64,000 bases of DNA from Halalkalibacter nanhaiisediminis (GTDB lineage: Bacteria > Bacillota > Bacilli > Bacillales > Bacillaceae_D), in assembly GCF_007830185.1 (NCBI RefSeq), contig NZ_VLKZ01000008.1:85756-149755 (forward strand), read 5' to 3'. The notes beneath the pieces were generated by a model. The model ran no database searches and was not told the origin of the DNA. It saw only the letters and a program-made list of their open reading frames with translations. Below, piece after piece: positions 27,388-35,308 of this stretch. Made by a program: the position numbers and the translations under genes. Position 1 is the stretch's first letter, and each line of letters opens with the position of its first letter.

Positions 27388-27861
27388 TTAAAGTACCTTG
27401 TATAGAGAATAAACAGCCTTACCAGGAACACGTTTCCCAGTCGAAAGAAAGACTGTTTTATTTAGCCAGTCATACTTTTTTGATGCTGTTTCAAAGACAG
27501 GAGAAGACCGAAAGTAATACTCAGACGGATCCACATCTTCATTATTATCTAATCGTTTAATGACTTCTTTTGGTCCATGTCGCAACCCTTTATATGTCAT
27601 TAAAATGATCTCTTTATCCTCCGTTTCAAGGAGAATTCGAACATCTTGTACGACTGTTCCATCATCGCGAACAGTTATCCAATCATCACCGCCAGGAATA
27701 ACGATCCCTTTTAATTCAGGCCCTTCAAAAGCGCCTCCTGTTACTTGAATGATTCTTCTATTTCCGATTGGTGTTTCACCTGGCAAGTACGGCGCACCGA
27801 CTTCCACATATAAATCAAATAAAAATTCCAAATTAGGTGCTGGCAAACGTTCTAGCGTCAT
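27388..27861 (-). CDS. DUF3237 family protein
   Basis: A 157-residue DUF3237 protein, recognisable by GGAFEGPELKGIVIPGGDDW, the central charged strand LLETEDKEIILMTYKGLRHGP and RSSPVFETASKKYDWLNKTVF. The family is a small beta-barrel-like domain of unknown function. The ATG at 27861 has GAGGAG 7 nt upstream. Its place between the ring-cleavage dioxygenase and the hydrolase suggests a step on a ring-cleavage product, perhaps the muconolactone isomerase function for which no other gene is seen here. That is inference. Confidence 0.8.
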   Translation of the reverse strand: MTLERLPAPNLEFLFDLYVEVGAPYLPGETPIGNRRIIQVTGGAFEGPELKGIVIPGGDDWITVRDDGTVVQDVRILLETEDKEIILMTYKGLRHGPKEVIKRLDNNEDVDPSEYYFRSSPVFETASKKYDWLNKTVFLSTGKRVPGKAVYSLYKVL

Positions 27862-27911
27862 CAAATCGCTCCTCTCAAAAAGCTAGCATTCATGTCTCTA
27901 CAGCCTAAATT

Positions 27912-27945
27912 GTTGTAGGGAATCCACACTTGGATTCCCTACAAC
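27912..27945 (-). terminator. Strong hairpin inside the monooxygenase operon
   Basis: Perfect 14-bp stem GTTGTAGGGAATCC and complement, 6-nt loop, between the dioxygenase and DUF3237 genes. No T tail follows on the minus strand (AATTTAGG), so it may be a processing or mRNA-stability element or a partial terminator that lowers downstream expression. Confidence 0.6.
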
Positions 27946-27959
27946 GAACACTTCCTACA

Positions 27960-28730
27960 TTACTTTTTTGCAGCGACCTTTAGAGGACGTAATGCAAATT
28001 CAATTGTTCCTACTGTATGATCATCTTGTTTTTCTAATTTTGTAATAAGGGAATCACGTACTCCATCTGCAACATCAGTTTCTAACCAAGGGTCGCCTTC
28101 AAAGAACACTTGTGTGATTAGCTTATCATGACCTTCTGCATCGATAATTAAATGAAGATGAGCTGGGCGATTAGGATGTGAATCAATATGCTTTAAAAAT
28201 ATTCCTGTTGGACCACCTGTTGGTATTTGATAAGGTGCTGGGATAACCGTCTTAATCGTAAAACGTCCTTGATCATCTGTTTTAAAACGTCCACGTAAAT
28301 TATACTCAGGAATGCCATCAGCAAAATGAGAGTATTCTCCGTCTGCATCCGCTTGCCACATACAGATATCTGTATTTCCAAGTGATGATCCATCAATCGA
28401 TTTTACATGACCTGTAAAGAAGAGAACCTCACCCTTCTCATCTGGACGTTGTGGCAATGTTAATGGCTCCTGTAATTCAGGCTCACCTTCAATGTAGTAC
28501 GGCCCAAGTAATGAAGGCTCTGTTCCTGGAAGGTCGCCATACATGCCACGTAATACGTGAGTTTCAAAGAATACGTCCATAAACAATGGAATTTCTCCAG
28601 AGCGTCCTAATTGATCGAACCATAGACAGAACTCACGATATTCCTCATGCGTAATTTGTTTTTCTTCGATAAGCTCCTTTGTTTTCTCTAACAAACCTTC
28701 AAAAATACTTACTACTCTTTCATTTGCCAT
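27960..28730 (-). CDS. Intradiol ring-cleavage dioxygenase (catechol/hydroxyquinol 1,2-dioxygenase)
   Basis: A 256-residue intradiol dioxygenase. Non-haem iron ligands are visible: Tyr in LLGPYYIEG, Tyr in GIPEYNLRGRF, and two His in RPAHLHLII. An N-terminal helical domain (FCLWFDQLGRSGEIPLFMDVFFETHV) is the dimer linker of the catechol/hydroxyquinol class. It would cut catechol to cis,cis-muconate or hydroxyquinol to maleylacetate. The neighbouring cycloisomerase favours the first, maleylacetate reductase the second or a chlorocatechol. It follows the monooxygenase gene by 84 nt. Confidence 0.93.
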   Translation of the reverse strand: MANERVVSIFEGLLEKTKELIEEKQITHEEYREFCLWFDQLGRSGEIPLFMDVFFETHVLRGMYGDLPGTEPSLLGPYYIEGEPELQEPLTLPQRPDEKGEVLFFTGHVKSIDGSSLGNTDICMWQADADGEYSHFADGIPEYNLRGRFKTDDQGRFTIKTVIPAPYQIPTGGPTGIFLKHIDSHPNRPAHLHLIIDAEGHDKLITQVFFEGDPWLETDVADGVRDSLITKLEKQDDHTVGTIEFALRPLKVAAKK

Positions 28731-28814
28731 TTTTATTTCCCCCTAATTAAAATTTTTGGTGAAGAGAGGACTTTTCCATTTCTCCTCTCTTCTCTATTAA
28801 TATTTAGTGAAATA

Positions 28815-30359
28815 TTATAGATTCTTAAAATAGTTCACATCATCTGGATTAATCCAAGTTGGGTTTACCCATCCATCTAAATCGTAATCATCCATACATT
28901 GTTGAGCAAAGTCCTCATACGATTGAGCTTGACCTGTAGCATTAGCCATTACCAAGTTCTCTAAGCGGATGTTCTCATTATTTCCAGAGTAGTTACGCTC
29001 ATATAGCTCATGACGACCACCGTACTCTGTGCCAATCGCATCCCAAAGTAGTTTAATGACTTTAATTTTTTCTACAGCATCAATATTGTTTGAACCACGA
29101 TATAACTTATCGATATATGGACGAAGGTCAGGATTCTTAAAGTCGCTCGCACTAGATGGTTGTACGATTAAGCTTCCTGCTACCACCGTTTCAATAATCG
29201 CTTTTACGCGAGGCCAGCCCTCTGCCATAAAGACGCGATATGCTAATCCATAATCGATATTTGGTAAAACGGTGCCATTTGCTCCTGGGTTCGGATTAAG
29301 GGCCATCGCATCACTTAACGACCAGAACATATTTCTGTAAGCTAGTACTTCCCCAATATTTGCCTGAACTCCACGGAATTGATCTGTCCCATTTCCTCTT
29401 AATGCTTTAATTAATAGCCCTGAAATGAAGTCTAATTTTACTGCGAGTCGTGTCACGCCGTGGAATGTGAAACGATTTAAGAATCCACTTTGTGCGAAGA
29501 AATTATTTGCTTTTTCCACATCTTTATAAACTAATACATTCTCCCAAGGGATAAGGGCGTTATCGAAAATGAGAACGGCATCATTTTCATCGAAACGGCT
29601 GCTTAATGGATAATCAAACGGACTTCCCATAACAGCTGCATTCATTTCATAAGAAGGTCGGCTAATAAGCTTGACTCCTGGTGTATCCATCTTCGCTACA
29701 AATACTAGCGCAAATTCTTCACTTGGTACTGGTAGCGCACCGTAATGGGCAACAAAGTTATAGTTTGTGATTGCAGAACCCGTTGCAACCATTTTTGAAC
29801 CACTTACTAAAATTCCTTCTTCTGTTTCACCAACACATCGAACAAAAACATCTTTCACTTCATCAATCGGTCTGTTTCGATCTACTGGCGGGTTAATAAT
29901 GGCATGATTAAAATACCAGTTTCTTTCTTGCGCTTCTTTATACCATTTCTTCGCATTATCTTGAAAAGGTGCGTAATAATCTGGGTCTGATCCGAGCGTT
30001 GCTAAAAAGGCAGCTTTGTAATCTGGAGATCTTCCCATCTGTCCATATGTCAATCTAGACCATGCAGCTATCGCATCACGTGTTTTAAATAAATCTTCTG
30101 GCGTGCGATCTGATTGGAAATAACGTTGTGTAAATCCACCATTTCCTGTATCTGTTTCTCGTGTTAAGATATCTTTATTTTTAGGATCATGTAGTGCATC
30201 ATACAGTCTAGCGATTGAGCGAGCTGAGTTACGAAATGCAGGGTGCGTTGTTACATCTTTCACTTTTTCACCATGAAGCCAGATCTCACGATTATCTTTC
30301 AACGATTCTAGATATTCGTCTCCTGTTAAAGGTCTCCTTAATTTTTGCTCTGTTGTCAT
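28815..30359 (-). CDS. FAD-dependent phenol monooxygenase, HpaB family, oxygenase component
   Basis: A 514-residue protein of the 4-hydroxyphenylacetate 3-hydroxylase/chlorophenol monooxygenase group: RPLTGDEYLESLKDNREIW at the start, NPPVDRNRPIDEVKDVFV, SGSKMVATGSAITNYNFVA, and DNALIPWENVLVY. These class D flavin monooxygenases use FADH2 from a separate reductase to ortho- or para-hydroxylate phenols. The ATG at 30359 lies 8 nt after GGGAGG; an upstream in-frame start is rejected. First gene of the upper operon, with a shared operator and a cre site upstream. Confidence 0.93.
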   Translation of the reverse strand: MTTEQKLRRPLTGDEYLESLKDNREIWLHGEKVKDVTTHPAFRNSARSIARLYDALHDPKNKDILTRETDTGNGGFTQRYFQSDRTPEDLFKTRDAIAAWSRLTYGQMGRSPDYKAAFLATLGSDPDYYAPFQDNAKKWYKEAQERNWYFNHAIINPPVDRNRPIDEVKDVFVRCVGETEEGILVSGSKMVATGSAITNYNFVAHYGALPVPSEEFALVFVAKMDTPGVKLISRPSYEMNAAVMGSPFDYPLSSRFDENDAVLIFDNALIPWENVLVYKDVEKANNFFAQSGFLNRFTFHGVTRLAVKLDFISGLLIKALRGNGTDQFRGVQANIGEVLAYRNMFWSLSDAMALNPNPGANGTVLPNIDYGLAYRVFMAEGWPRVKAIIETVVAGSLIVQPSSASDFKNPDLRPYIDKLYRGSNNIDAVEKIKVIKLLWDAIGTEYGGRHELYERNYSGNNENIRLENLVMANATGQAQSYEDFAQQCMDDYDLDGWVNPTWINPDDVNYFKNL

Positions 30360-30394
30360 CTTCATTACCTCCCTGATTCTTCTGATCAATAAAA

Positions 30395-30408
30395 TGTAAC
30401 CGCTTTCT
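30395..30408. promoter_or_regulatory. cre-like site at the start of the upper operon
   Basis: TGTAACCGCTTTCT matches the cre consensus at 13 of 14 positions and lies about at +1 to +14 of the predicted transcript. Glucose repression of the monooxygenase operon is expected. Confidence 0.6.
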
Positions 30409-30415
30409 AATTATG

Positions 30416-30463
30416 AGTTTAAGTGTTGTTGTGAATTTTTTGAACTGCAAAAAAATACAGACA
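30416..30463 (-). promoter_or_regulatory. Promoter and shared 21-bp box of the upper operon
   Basis: Minus strand: box TGTCT - N5 - TTTTTGCAGTT (30463-30443) overlapping by two bases the -35 element TTCAAA (30444-30439), then a 17-nt spacer and the -10 TAAACT (30421-30416). Distance from box to -35 and spacer length are the same as before the lower operon. Poor -35/-10 elements fit an activator-dependent promoter. Confidence 0.65.
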
Positions 30464-30537
30464 ATTAGATAATGACTAGCATATTGTGTAGAAGTTTCAC
30501 AGTAATAAAAACCTTGACCTTCAAATCGTAAATGATT

Positions 30538-30570
30538 AAAGCCTCCAACACTTTATACGTTGAAGGCTTC
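30538..30570 (-). terminator. Terminator of the regulator gene
   Basis: 9-bp stem GCCTTCAAC/GTTGGAGGC (one G-T pair) with a short T run on the minus strand, just past the regulator stop. Confidence 0.65.
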
Positions 30571-30577
30571 TACCTGC

Positions 30578-32374
30578 TTAATTATTCATGACTTTTAAAA
30601 CAAAATAAATCCTTGTTGCTAACTGACACTTAAATCGACCAGCTCCTGTTTTTAGATCGATATCACATAGTGACTCAATTCTCTCAATACGATAACGTAG
30701 TCCTGCAATCGATAAATGCAGATCTTTGGCTGTCTGCTGGAGATTCCCGTTATTGTCTAAATATGATTTTAACGTAATAACTAAAGTCCCTTTATTCTCA
30801 ATATCATAATCAACTAACTTACCAATTGTATTGTGATAAAACGAAATTAACTCCTCCTGATCGGTACCCTTAAGAAATAAAATAATTGGCTCAAACTCTT
30901 CAAACGTAGCATAGCGACTATCCATTGGATACGTTAGTTGAACAAAATCACAAATACGCGTGGCATCATGATAGCTTTTCCTAAGTAAACTAATCTTTTC
31001 TGCTTTTCGACCTGATCCAGCATATACTTTGGCTTTCGGTATCTTTTTATTGATCATCTTAACAATGGTCGAAATAAAGTTCTCTCTATCGTCCGTATAG
31101 CTTTCTGATAGAATCATGACGATGTAATTTTCCTTTGAGAATATATCTAAGTTCGAATACTTCATCGTAAGAAAATTTAATACGTCTTCCGTCATTTCTT
31201 TTGGTGAAACTTTAATAGCAATAATTTGATTCGTTTCGTTCACATTAAAGTCAAAGAGACGAGCGTGCCTCTTTAAAGACACTTCATCTAGCTCTTTATT
31301 TTTTATAATCTCATCAAAAAAATCCTCTTTCTTTTTCCATTTCGATTCACTAATTTTACGTTGATGAAACATTTGAATCGTGAAGACCATTAACGCACGT
31401 TTAATGATCATTTTCTCCCTTTTATTAAGCTTTTCCTCACCAATAATCACCATTCTTCCTAGCAGAAGATGATGACTCTTAATATTGAATGTTTCAATCC
31501 ACTTATTATCTTGTTGTGTAGTTGCTACTCTGCTTTTAATCCATTTCTCATATACGGCACGATCTTCTTCGTTATACAAGCTTGAAGAGTGGATCTCATT
31601 AAAGTGATCGATGATGATACTACGTTTAAGGGTATCAGCAATTAACTCAGTTGTATCATCAATATCCTTATCCTCAAGCAACAAGTCCGTTAATTGATTT
31701 TGAACTTTCTCGGATTCAATGATATCTTCATTTAATTGTTGAATCTCCAAATACACTTGGTCTAAAGTAGATTGCAGAGATTCTGATTGATAATACTGCA
31801 AATCCTTTAAATGTTTCTCATCAAGTTCATCGACTGTTTTTGCAACAAAGTAACAGTGAGGGTCTCCTTTTCCTCGGCAATACTTTTCATAAGTAATGAC
31901 GTCTTTTCCAAATGTTCTCGTTAGAAAACCACTCGCGTAACCGATCAACATCCAACAAACACATTGCTCACTTTCCCCGTAATGAGCAATATGCTCATCA
32001 GCTTCAAACGAATTTCGCCAATACCCTGCAAAGTACAAACGATCCTCTTCTATTTCGATAATATCAGGATCGACCGTTACAATGCCCTCCAGTGTATGAA
32101 GAGCTGGTCCCGATAGCAACAATTCTTTTTTTGACTCCCATGCATATTTTTCTTCCATTGTCCCGCCATCTCTATACCCACAGGCCCAACCATATCTCAT
32201 TAAAAATCCTTTCGTGCGTTCTTCCCCTATTGTATCAATTAAATCCCGACGCAAAATTCCTAATGCTTCTACAGACATTAAAACCATTCTTTTATCATGT
32301 AGCATAATCGTTCCAGTACGTGGATTAATATCAATTGAATTTTCAAATAATAGTTGATGGCCCTTCATCGACAT
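30578..32374 (-). CDS. Aromatic-sensing regulator: XylR_N + V4R domains with PucR-type HTH
   Basis: A 598-residue regulator. Residues about 5-100 resemble the XylR/DmpR effector domain (GEERTKGFLMRYGWACGYRDG), and 100-180 the V4R domain (CVCWMLIGYASGFLTRTFGKDV, CRGKGDPHCYF with Cys ligands as in phenol sensors). A coiled-coil linker follows. The C-terminus is not an AAA+ sigma-54 module but a PucR/CdaR-type HTH: YLDNNGNLQQTAKDLHLSIAGLRYRIERIE. The ATG at 32374 has GGGGGA 6 nt upstream. It should sense phenolic effectors and drive the two operons through the shared box. Confidence 0.85.
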   Translation of the reverse strand: MSMKGHQLLFENSIDINPRTGTIMLHDKRMVLMSVEALGILRRDLIDTIGEERTKGFLMRYGWACGYRDGGTMEEKYAWESKKELLLSGPALHTLEGIVTVDPDIIEIEEDRLYFAGYWRNSFEADEHIAHYGESEQCVCWMLIGYASGFLTRTFGKDVITYEKYCRGKGDPHCYFVAKTVDELDEKHLKDLQYYQSESLQSTLDQVYLEIQQLNEDIIESEKVQNQLTDLLLEDKDIDDTTELIADTLKRSIIIDHFNEIHSSSLYNEEDRAVYEKWIKSRVATTQQDNKWIETFNIKSHHLLLGRMVIIGEEKLNKREKMIIKRALMVFTIQMFHQRKISESKWKKKEDFFDEIIKNKELDEVSLKRHARLFDFNVNETNQIIAIKVSPKEMTEDVLNFLTMKYSNLDIFSKENYIVMILSESYTDDRENFISTIVKMINKKIPKAKVYAGSGRKAEKISLLRKSYHDATRICDFVQLTYPMDSRYATFEEFEPIILFLKGTDQEELISFYHNTIGKLVDYDIENKGTLVITLKSYLDNNGNLQQTAKDLHLSIAGLRYRIERIESLCDIDLKTGAGRFKCQLATRIYFVLKVMNN

Positions 32375-32634
32375 GTTCATTCCCCCACATTTATTTATTC
32401 AGTGAACAATTGAACTAGAGTTAGCATTGAAACTTGAACCATTTGAAAGTCCCCTCTACATTCAACTTCATAGATAAATAAGTTGTCGTTGCTAATTATT
32501 TTGTATGGTGCTCTTCTCAAACAACATTTACAGAATATTACAAAAACACTCCGCAAAATAAATGGTCACTTAAAGTGACCTCATCTTTTGAATGCGCTTA
32601 CATTTTGTGGTTTATAAATATTAGAATTTCAACA

Positions 32635-32747
32635 GTAAAAAGGTGTATAGGAGAGATATTTGAATCACGATATAGATGATCATTTCTGCAAAACCTGTCT
32701 TTCGTTACAATACTAATTTCACATTACACTTACAATCACCTTTTTAC
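32635..32747. repeat. Possible MITE-like element
   Basis: Terminal inverted repeats GTAAAAAGGTG and CACCTTTTTAC (11 bp, perfect) enclose 91 bp of AT-rich, non-coding sequence. No convincing target-site duplication is seen and there is no second copy in the window, so a chance inverted repeat is possible. Confidence 0.3.
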
Positions 32748-32855
32748 AACTATAAAAACCTACAGTTATTTGTTTAAAAACCCTACATTATTGTTAGAGG
32801 TTTAGGAAAAAATACACCTGGAAACTTTTCACTGGTCTTACGGGGTTTAAAGAGC

Positions 32856-32899
32856 TGATGAAGCAATCTTATATATATTTACATAAGATTGCTTCATCA
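32856..32899 (-). terminator. Long hairpin after the AtoE remnant
   Basis: Perfect 17-bp stem (TGATGAAGCAATCTTAT with complement) and 10-nt loop. It lies 43 nt past the stop of the transporter remnant and probably was its terminator. Confidence 0.6.
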
Positions 32900-32941
32900 A
32901 GGTTAAAAGAGCGGAAGATTAAGAAGTGAATCAGTGCAACC

Positions 32942-33199
32942 TCAAACGAAATACCCCCATATTAAGACAGAAGTACCAAAAACAATCCCTATCCAAAACA
33001 TAATCATAACTAAGTACCCCATAATATCTTTCAATTTCAATCCTGCTATTGCAAGTACTGGTAATAGTAAAAATGGTTGAACCATGTTATTCCATGCATC
33101 CCCTAGTTGGACTCTCATTGCTGTTTTAACAGGAGAAGCCCCTAATTCCAAGGCAGCTTCTATCATTACTGGTCCTTGGTTTCTATGACTTAGGCTAAG
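32942..33199 (-). pseudogene. C-terminal fragment of a short-chain fatty acid transporter (AtoE family)
   Basis: The frame reads NQGPVMIEAALELGAS, then VQLGDAWNNMVQPF, LLPVLAIAGLKLKDIMGYLV and a last hydrophobic helix. This matches the end of AtoE-type short-chain fatty acid permeases (QGPVMIEAA, GDAWTNMIQPFWALP, AGLKAKDIMGY). Only about 85 of roughly 440 residues remain and sequence upstream of HRNQGPV no longer fits the family. A cre-like site (33219-33232) lies just upstream, which may be the original promoter region brought close by deletion. Confidence 0.75.
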
Positions 33200-33218
33200 A
33201 CTACTTAAAACCCAATTA

Positions 33219-33232
33219 TATTAGCGCTTACA
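33219..33232. promoter_or_regulatory. cre-like site near the AtoE remnant
   Basis: TATTAGCGCTTACA; its reverse complement matches the cre consensus at 13 of 14 positions. It lies between the remnant and the OYE gene. Confidence 0.45.
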
Positions 33233-33304
33233 CATTAATGAAAAAGGATTACATTTATATACATCTCCGTTACTCTCACTTTCTTCGTTCATCAAACCAT
33301 GCTG

Positions 33305-34363
33305 TCATTTCTTATCATACGTAACGCAATAAACTGGTTCATTTCTTAAATACAAACGAACACAATCATTCTTCCAAATACAACGCTTATGTTTTTCGTT
33401 ATTTCGCATTTTATTAACAAACTCTGCATCTGCGAGTGTCGCTCTTCCTAATGCAACCATATCTGCTTTTCCTTTTTCAATAATTTCTTCAATTAAGGCA
33501 GGGGTCCCAATCTTTCCAACCGTAATGACAGGAACATCAATATGTTTTTTGATTTCCTCGGCTAAATGCACATTTAAGCCATCAGACATATGGTTTGTTG
33601 CTACTTGTCTATGAGAGCTATAAGAACGACTACCCCCATGCTCAATCCGCCCTCCAGCAGAAACATGAATCGCTTCAGCCCCTGCTCTAACTAACTTTTT
33701 GCTAATGTACGTTGAATCAATCAATGTATTTCCACCAACCATAAATTCATCCCCATTAATCCGACAAATAATCGCTACATCATCTCCTAACTCTTTTTTC
33801 GTTTCTTTAACGATCGTTTCAGCGATTTTTACTCTTCCAGCTACATTTTTCCCGTATGAATCGGTTCGTCTGTTTGCATATTTAGAGAGAAAGTCTGCCA
33901 GTGTATAACGATGGGCCATATGAAAATCGACTACATCAAATCCAGCCTGCTTTACTCTCATAGCCGCCTTTACAAAGTCTGCTATGATTTCTTCAATTTC
34001 ATCAACGGATAAATCCTCAGGCTTCTTATCAGATAGATATAAACAATCTCCTAGCTGCAAGGAGGCTTTTGCACCTTCCTTTTGAATCGATCTGGCTAAT
34101 GTTGATAACCCTTCAAGATAACGATCATCATGAATAGCTAAACTATTTTCAAACTTTAACAAGCGCTTTGAACTAACGGAGGTATTTTCAACTGTAACTA
34201 AGCCAATCCCTCCCGCAGCTCTTTTTACGTAGTAATCAATTAATTGCTCTGTCACAAATCCATCTTTTGTGGCTAGATTCGTATCCATCGGTGCCATCAC
34301 AATTCGATTTGGAATTGATACATTTCCAATATGGATTGGCTCGAAAACCTTTTGTGTACCCAT
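33305..34363 (-). CDS. NADH:flavin oxidoreductase, OYE/2,4-dienoyl-CoA reductase type
   Basis: A 352-residue TIM-barrel flavoprotein: IGNVSIPNRIVMAPM at the start, DFHMAHRYTLADFLSKYANRR (substrate histidine region) and ADMVALGRATLAD. The C-terminal stretch KRCIWKNDCVRLYLRNEPVYC keeps three cysteines of the Fe-S motif CxxCxxxC-x11-C, while the first pair spacing is altered; the NAD-domain half of DadH-like reductases is missing. It would reduce an alpha,beta-unsaturated carbonyl or dienoyl-CoA. Last gene of a five-gene operon with cyclase, ligase, DUF35 and thiolase-like genes. Confidence 0.85.
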   Translation of the reverse strand: MGTQKVFEPIHIGNVSIPNRIVMAPMDTNLATKDGFVTEQLIDYYVKRAAGGIGLVTVENTSVSSKRLLKFENSLAIHDDRYLEGLSTLARSIQKEGAKASLQLGDCLYLSDKKPEDLSVDEIEEIIADFVKAAMRVKQAGFDVVDFHMAHRYTLADFLSKYANRRTDSYGKNVAGRVKIAETIVKETKKELGDDVAIICRINGDEFMVGGNTLIDSTYISKKLVRAGAEAIHVSAGGRIEHGGSRSYSSHRQVATNHMSDGLNVHLAEEIKKHIDVPVITVGKIGTPALIEEIIEKGKADMVALGRATLADAEFVNKMRNNEKHKRCIWKNDCVRLYLRNEPVYCVTYDKK

Positions 34364-34387
34364 GACATCCCCTCCTCACTTTCTTGT

Positions 34388-35272
34388 TTACGTAATTGCC
34401 AGTGGATTAAGCGGACTTCCAACTGCACCAGTTATAGAAAGAGGGGCAGCAACGAACATACATTCATAAACCCGCTCTTTAGCCAACTCTTCAAAATTAA
34501 ATAATTCCATGAAATAAACGCCTAAATCTCTTAATGCTTTCATATGAACAGGAATGACCGCATCGCTTCTTTCCTCTGGCTTAACCTCAACTGCTAGATT
34601 ATCAGCCGCAATCCCGATAATTTCTTTTTCTGCTATCCACTTTATACAATCTTCTCCAATACCAGGCTCTGAGCTTTCAAATAATTCAGGGTCCTTCTCA
34701 AGCATTTTCAGCCAGCCCGTTCGGATAAAAAGCATGTCACCACTTTTAATCGAAACCCCTTGAAAAAATGCACATTCATCTAACATGGAAGGCGTAATGA
34801 CTTCCCCTGCTTCTAAATGTTCCACCTGTTTAAAAGTAGGTAAATCAAGTAAAATAGCTCTAGTCACGATTCCTTTTACCTTCTCAATTCCACAAAATTT
34901 TGCCCCTTTGCTTTTAACAGAATCCCCAGAAAATCCATTGTATAATTGGTCATCATACCAAACATGAGAAAGGGCATCCATATGCGTCGAGCCATGTGTA
35001 TTTAAAAACACATAGCCATCAGAAAACTGTAATCCTCCAGGTCGTTTTACACCAGCAGCATAATCTCCACCATCGCGAGTGAGGACATGAAATGGTGGCA
35101 TTCTTAGTGAATGATCGTACGGAGTTTGGTGCATATGAATCGGCATTGATAGACTATACACTTTTCCTTTTGTGATGATTTTTGCAGCTTCAATAATTTT
35201 TTCAGGAGAAATAAAATTTAAAGCACCAAGCTCATCGTCTTCTCCCCAGCGTCCCCAATTTGATAGATTCAT
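34388..35272 (-). CDS. Cyclase family protein (metal-dependent hydrolase, isatin hydrolase/KynB-like)
   Basis: A 294-residue PF04199-type protein with the metal motif HGSTHMDALSH (HxGTHxD pattern) near residue 95 and FFQGVSIKSGDMLFIRTGW further on. Characterised relatives hydrolyse cyclic amides or N-formylkynurenine with Mn or Zn. In this operon a ring-opening hydrolysis giving an acid for the adjacent CoA ligase is plausible. The ATG at 35272 follows GAGAGGG by 6 nt and is chosen over one 27 nt earlier that has a poorer site. Confidence 0.85.
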   Translation of the reverse strand: MNLSNWGRWGEDDELGALNFISPEKIIEAAKIITKGKVYSLSMPIHMHQTPYDHSLRMPPFHVLTRDGGDYAAGVKRPGGLQFSDGYVFLNTHGSTHMDALSHVWYDDQLYNGFSGDSVKSKGAKFCGIEKVKGIVTRAILLDLPTFKQVEHLEAGEVITPSMLDECAFFQGVSIKSGDMLFIRTGWLKMLEKDPELFESSEPGIGEDCIKWIAEKEIIGIAADNLAVEVKPEERSDAVIPVHMKALRDLGVYFMELFNFEELAKERVYECMFVAAPLSITGAVGSPLNPLAIT

Positions 35273-35308
35273 CTTAACCCTCTCTTTCATTTCGCTCATT
35301 TTGTAGCT

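Larger units (their letters stand above)
32375..32941. other. Gene-free region upstream of the regulator
   Basis: No gene is supported in 567 nt. It contains a perfect dyad GGTCACTT-A-AAGTGACC (32564-32580), a 13-of-14 cre-like site TGAATGCGCTTACA (32589-32602), a 113-bp segment with 11-bp terminal inverted repeats (32635-32747) and a long hairpin (32856-32899). The first two lie 190-230 bp upstream of the regulator start and could control it. Confidence 0.45.

Noticed and set aside
30443..30463. Sigma-54 promoter reading of the phenol operon box
   Set aside because: TTGCA is present, but GG is missing and the spacing to GC is wrong; the same holds for the second copy. The local regulator also lacks the AAA+ module needed for sigma-54.
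32564..32580. GGTCACTT-A-AAGTGACC as a terminator
   Set aside because: The loop would be too small and no T tail follows; it is better seen as a protein-binding dyad of unknown role.
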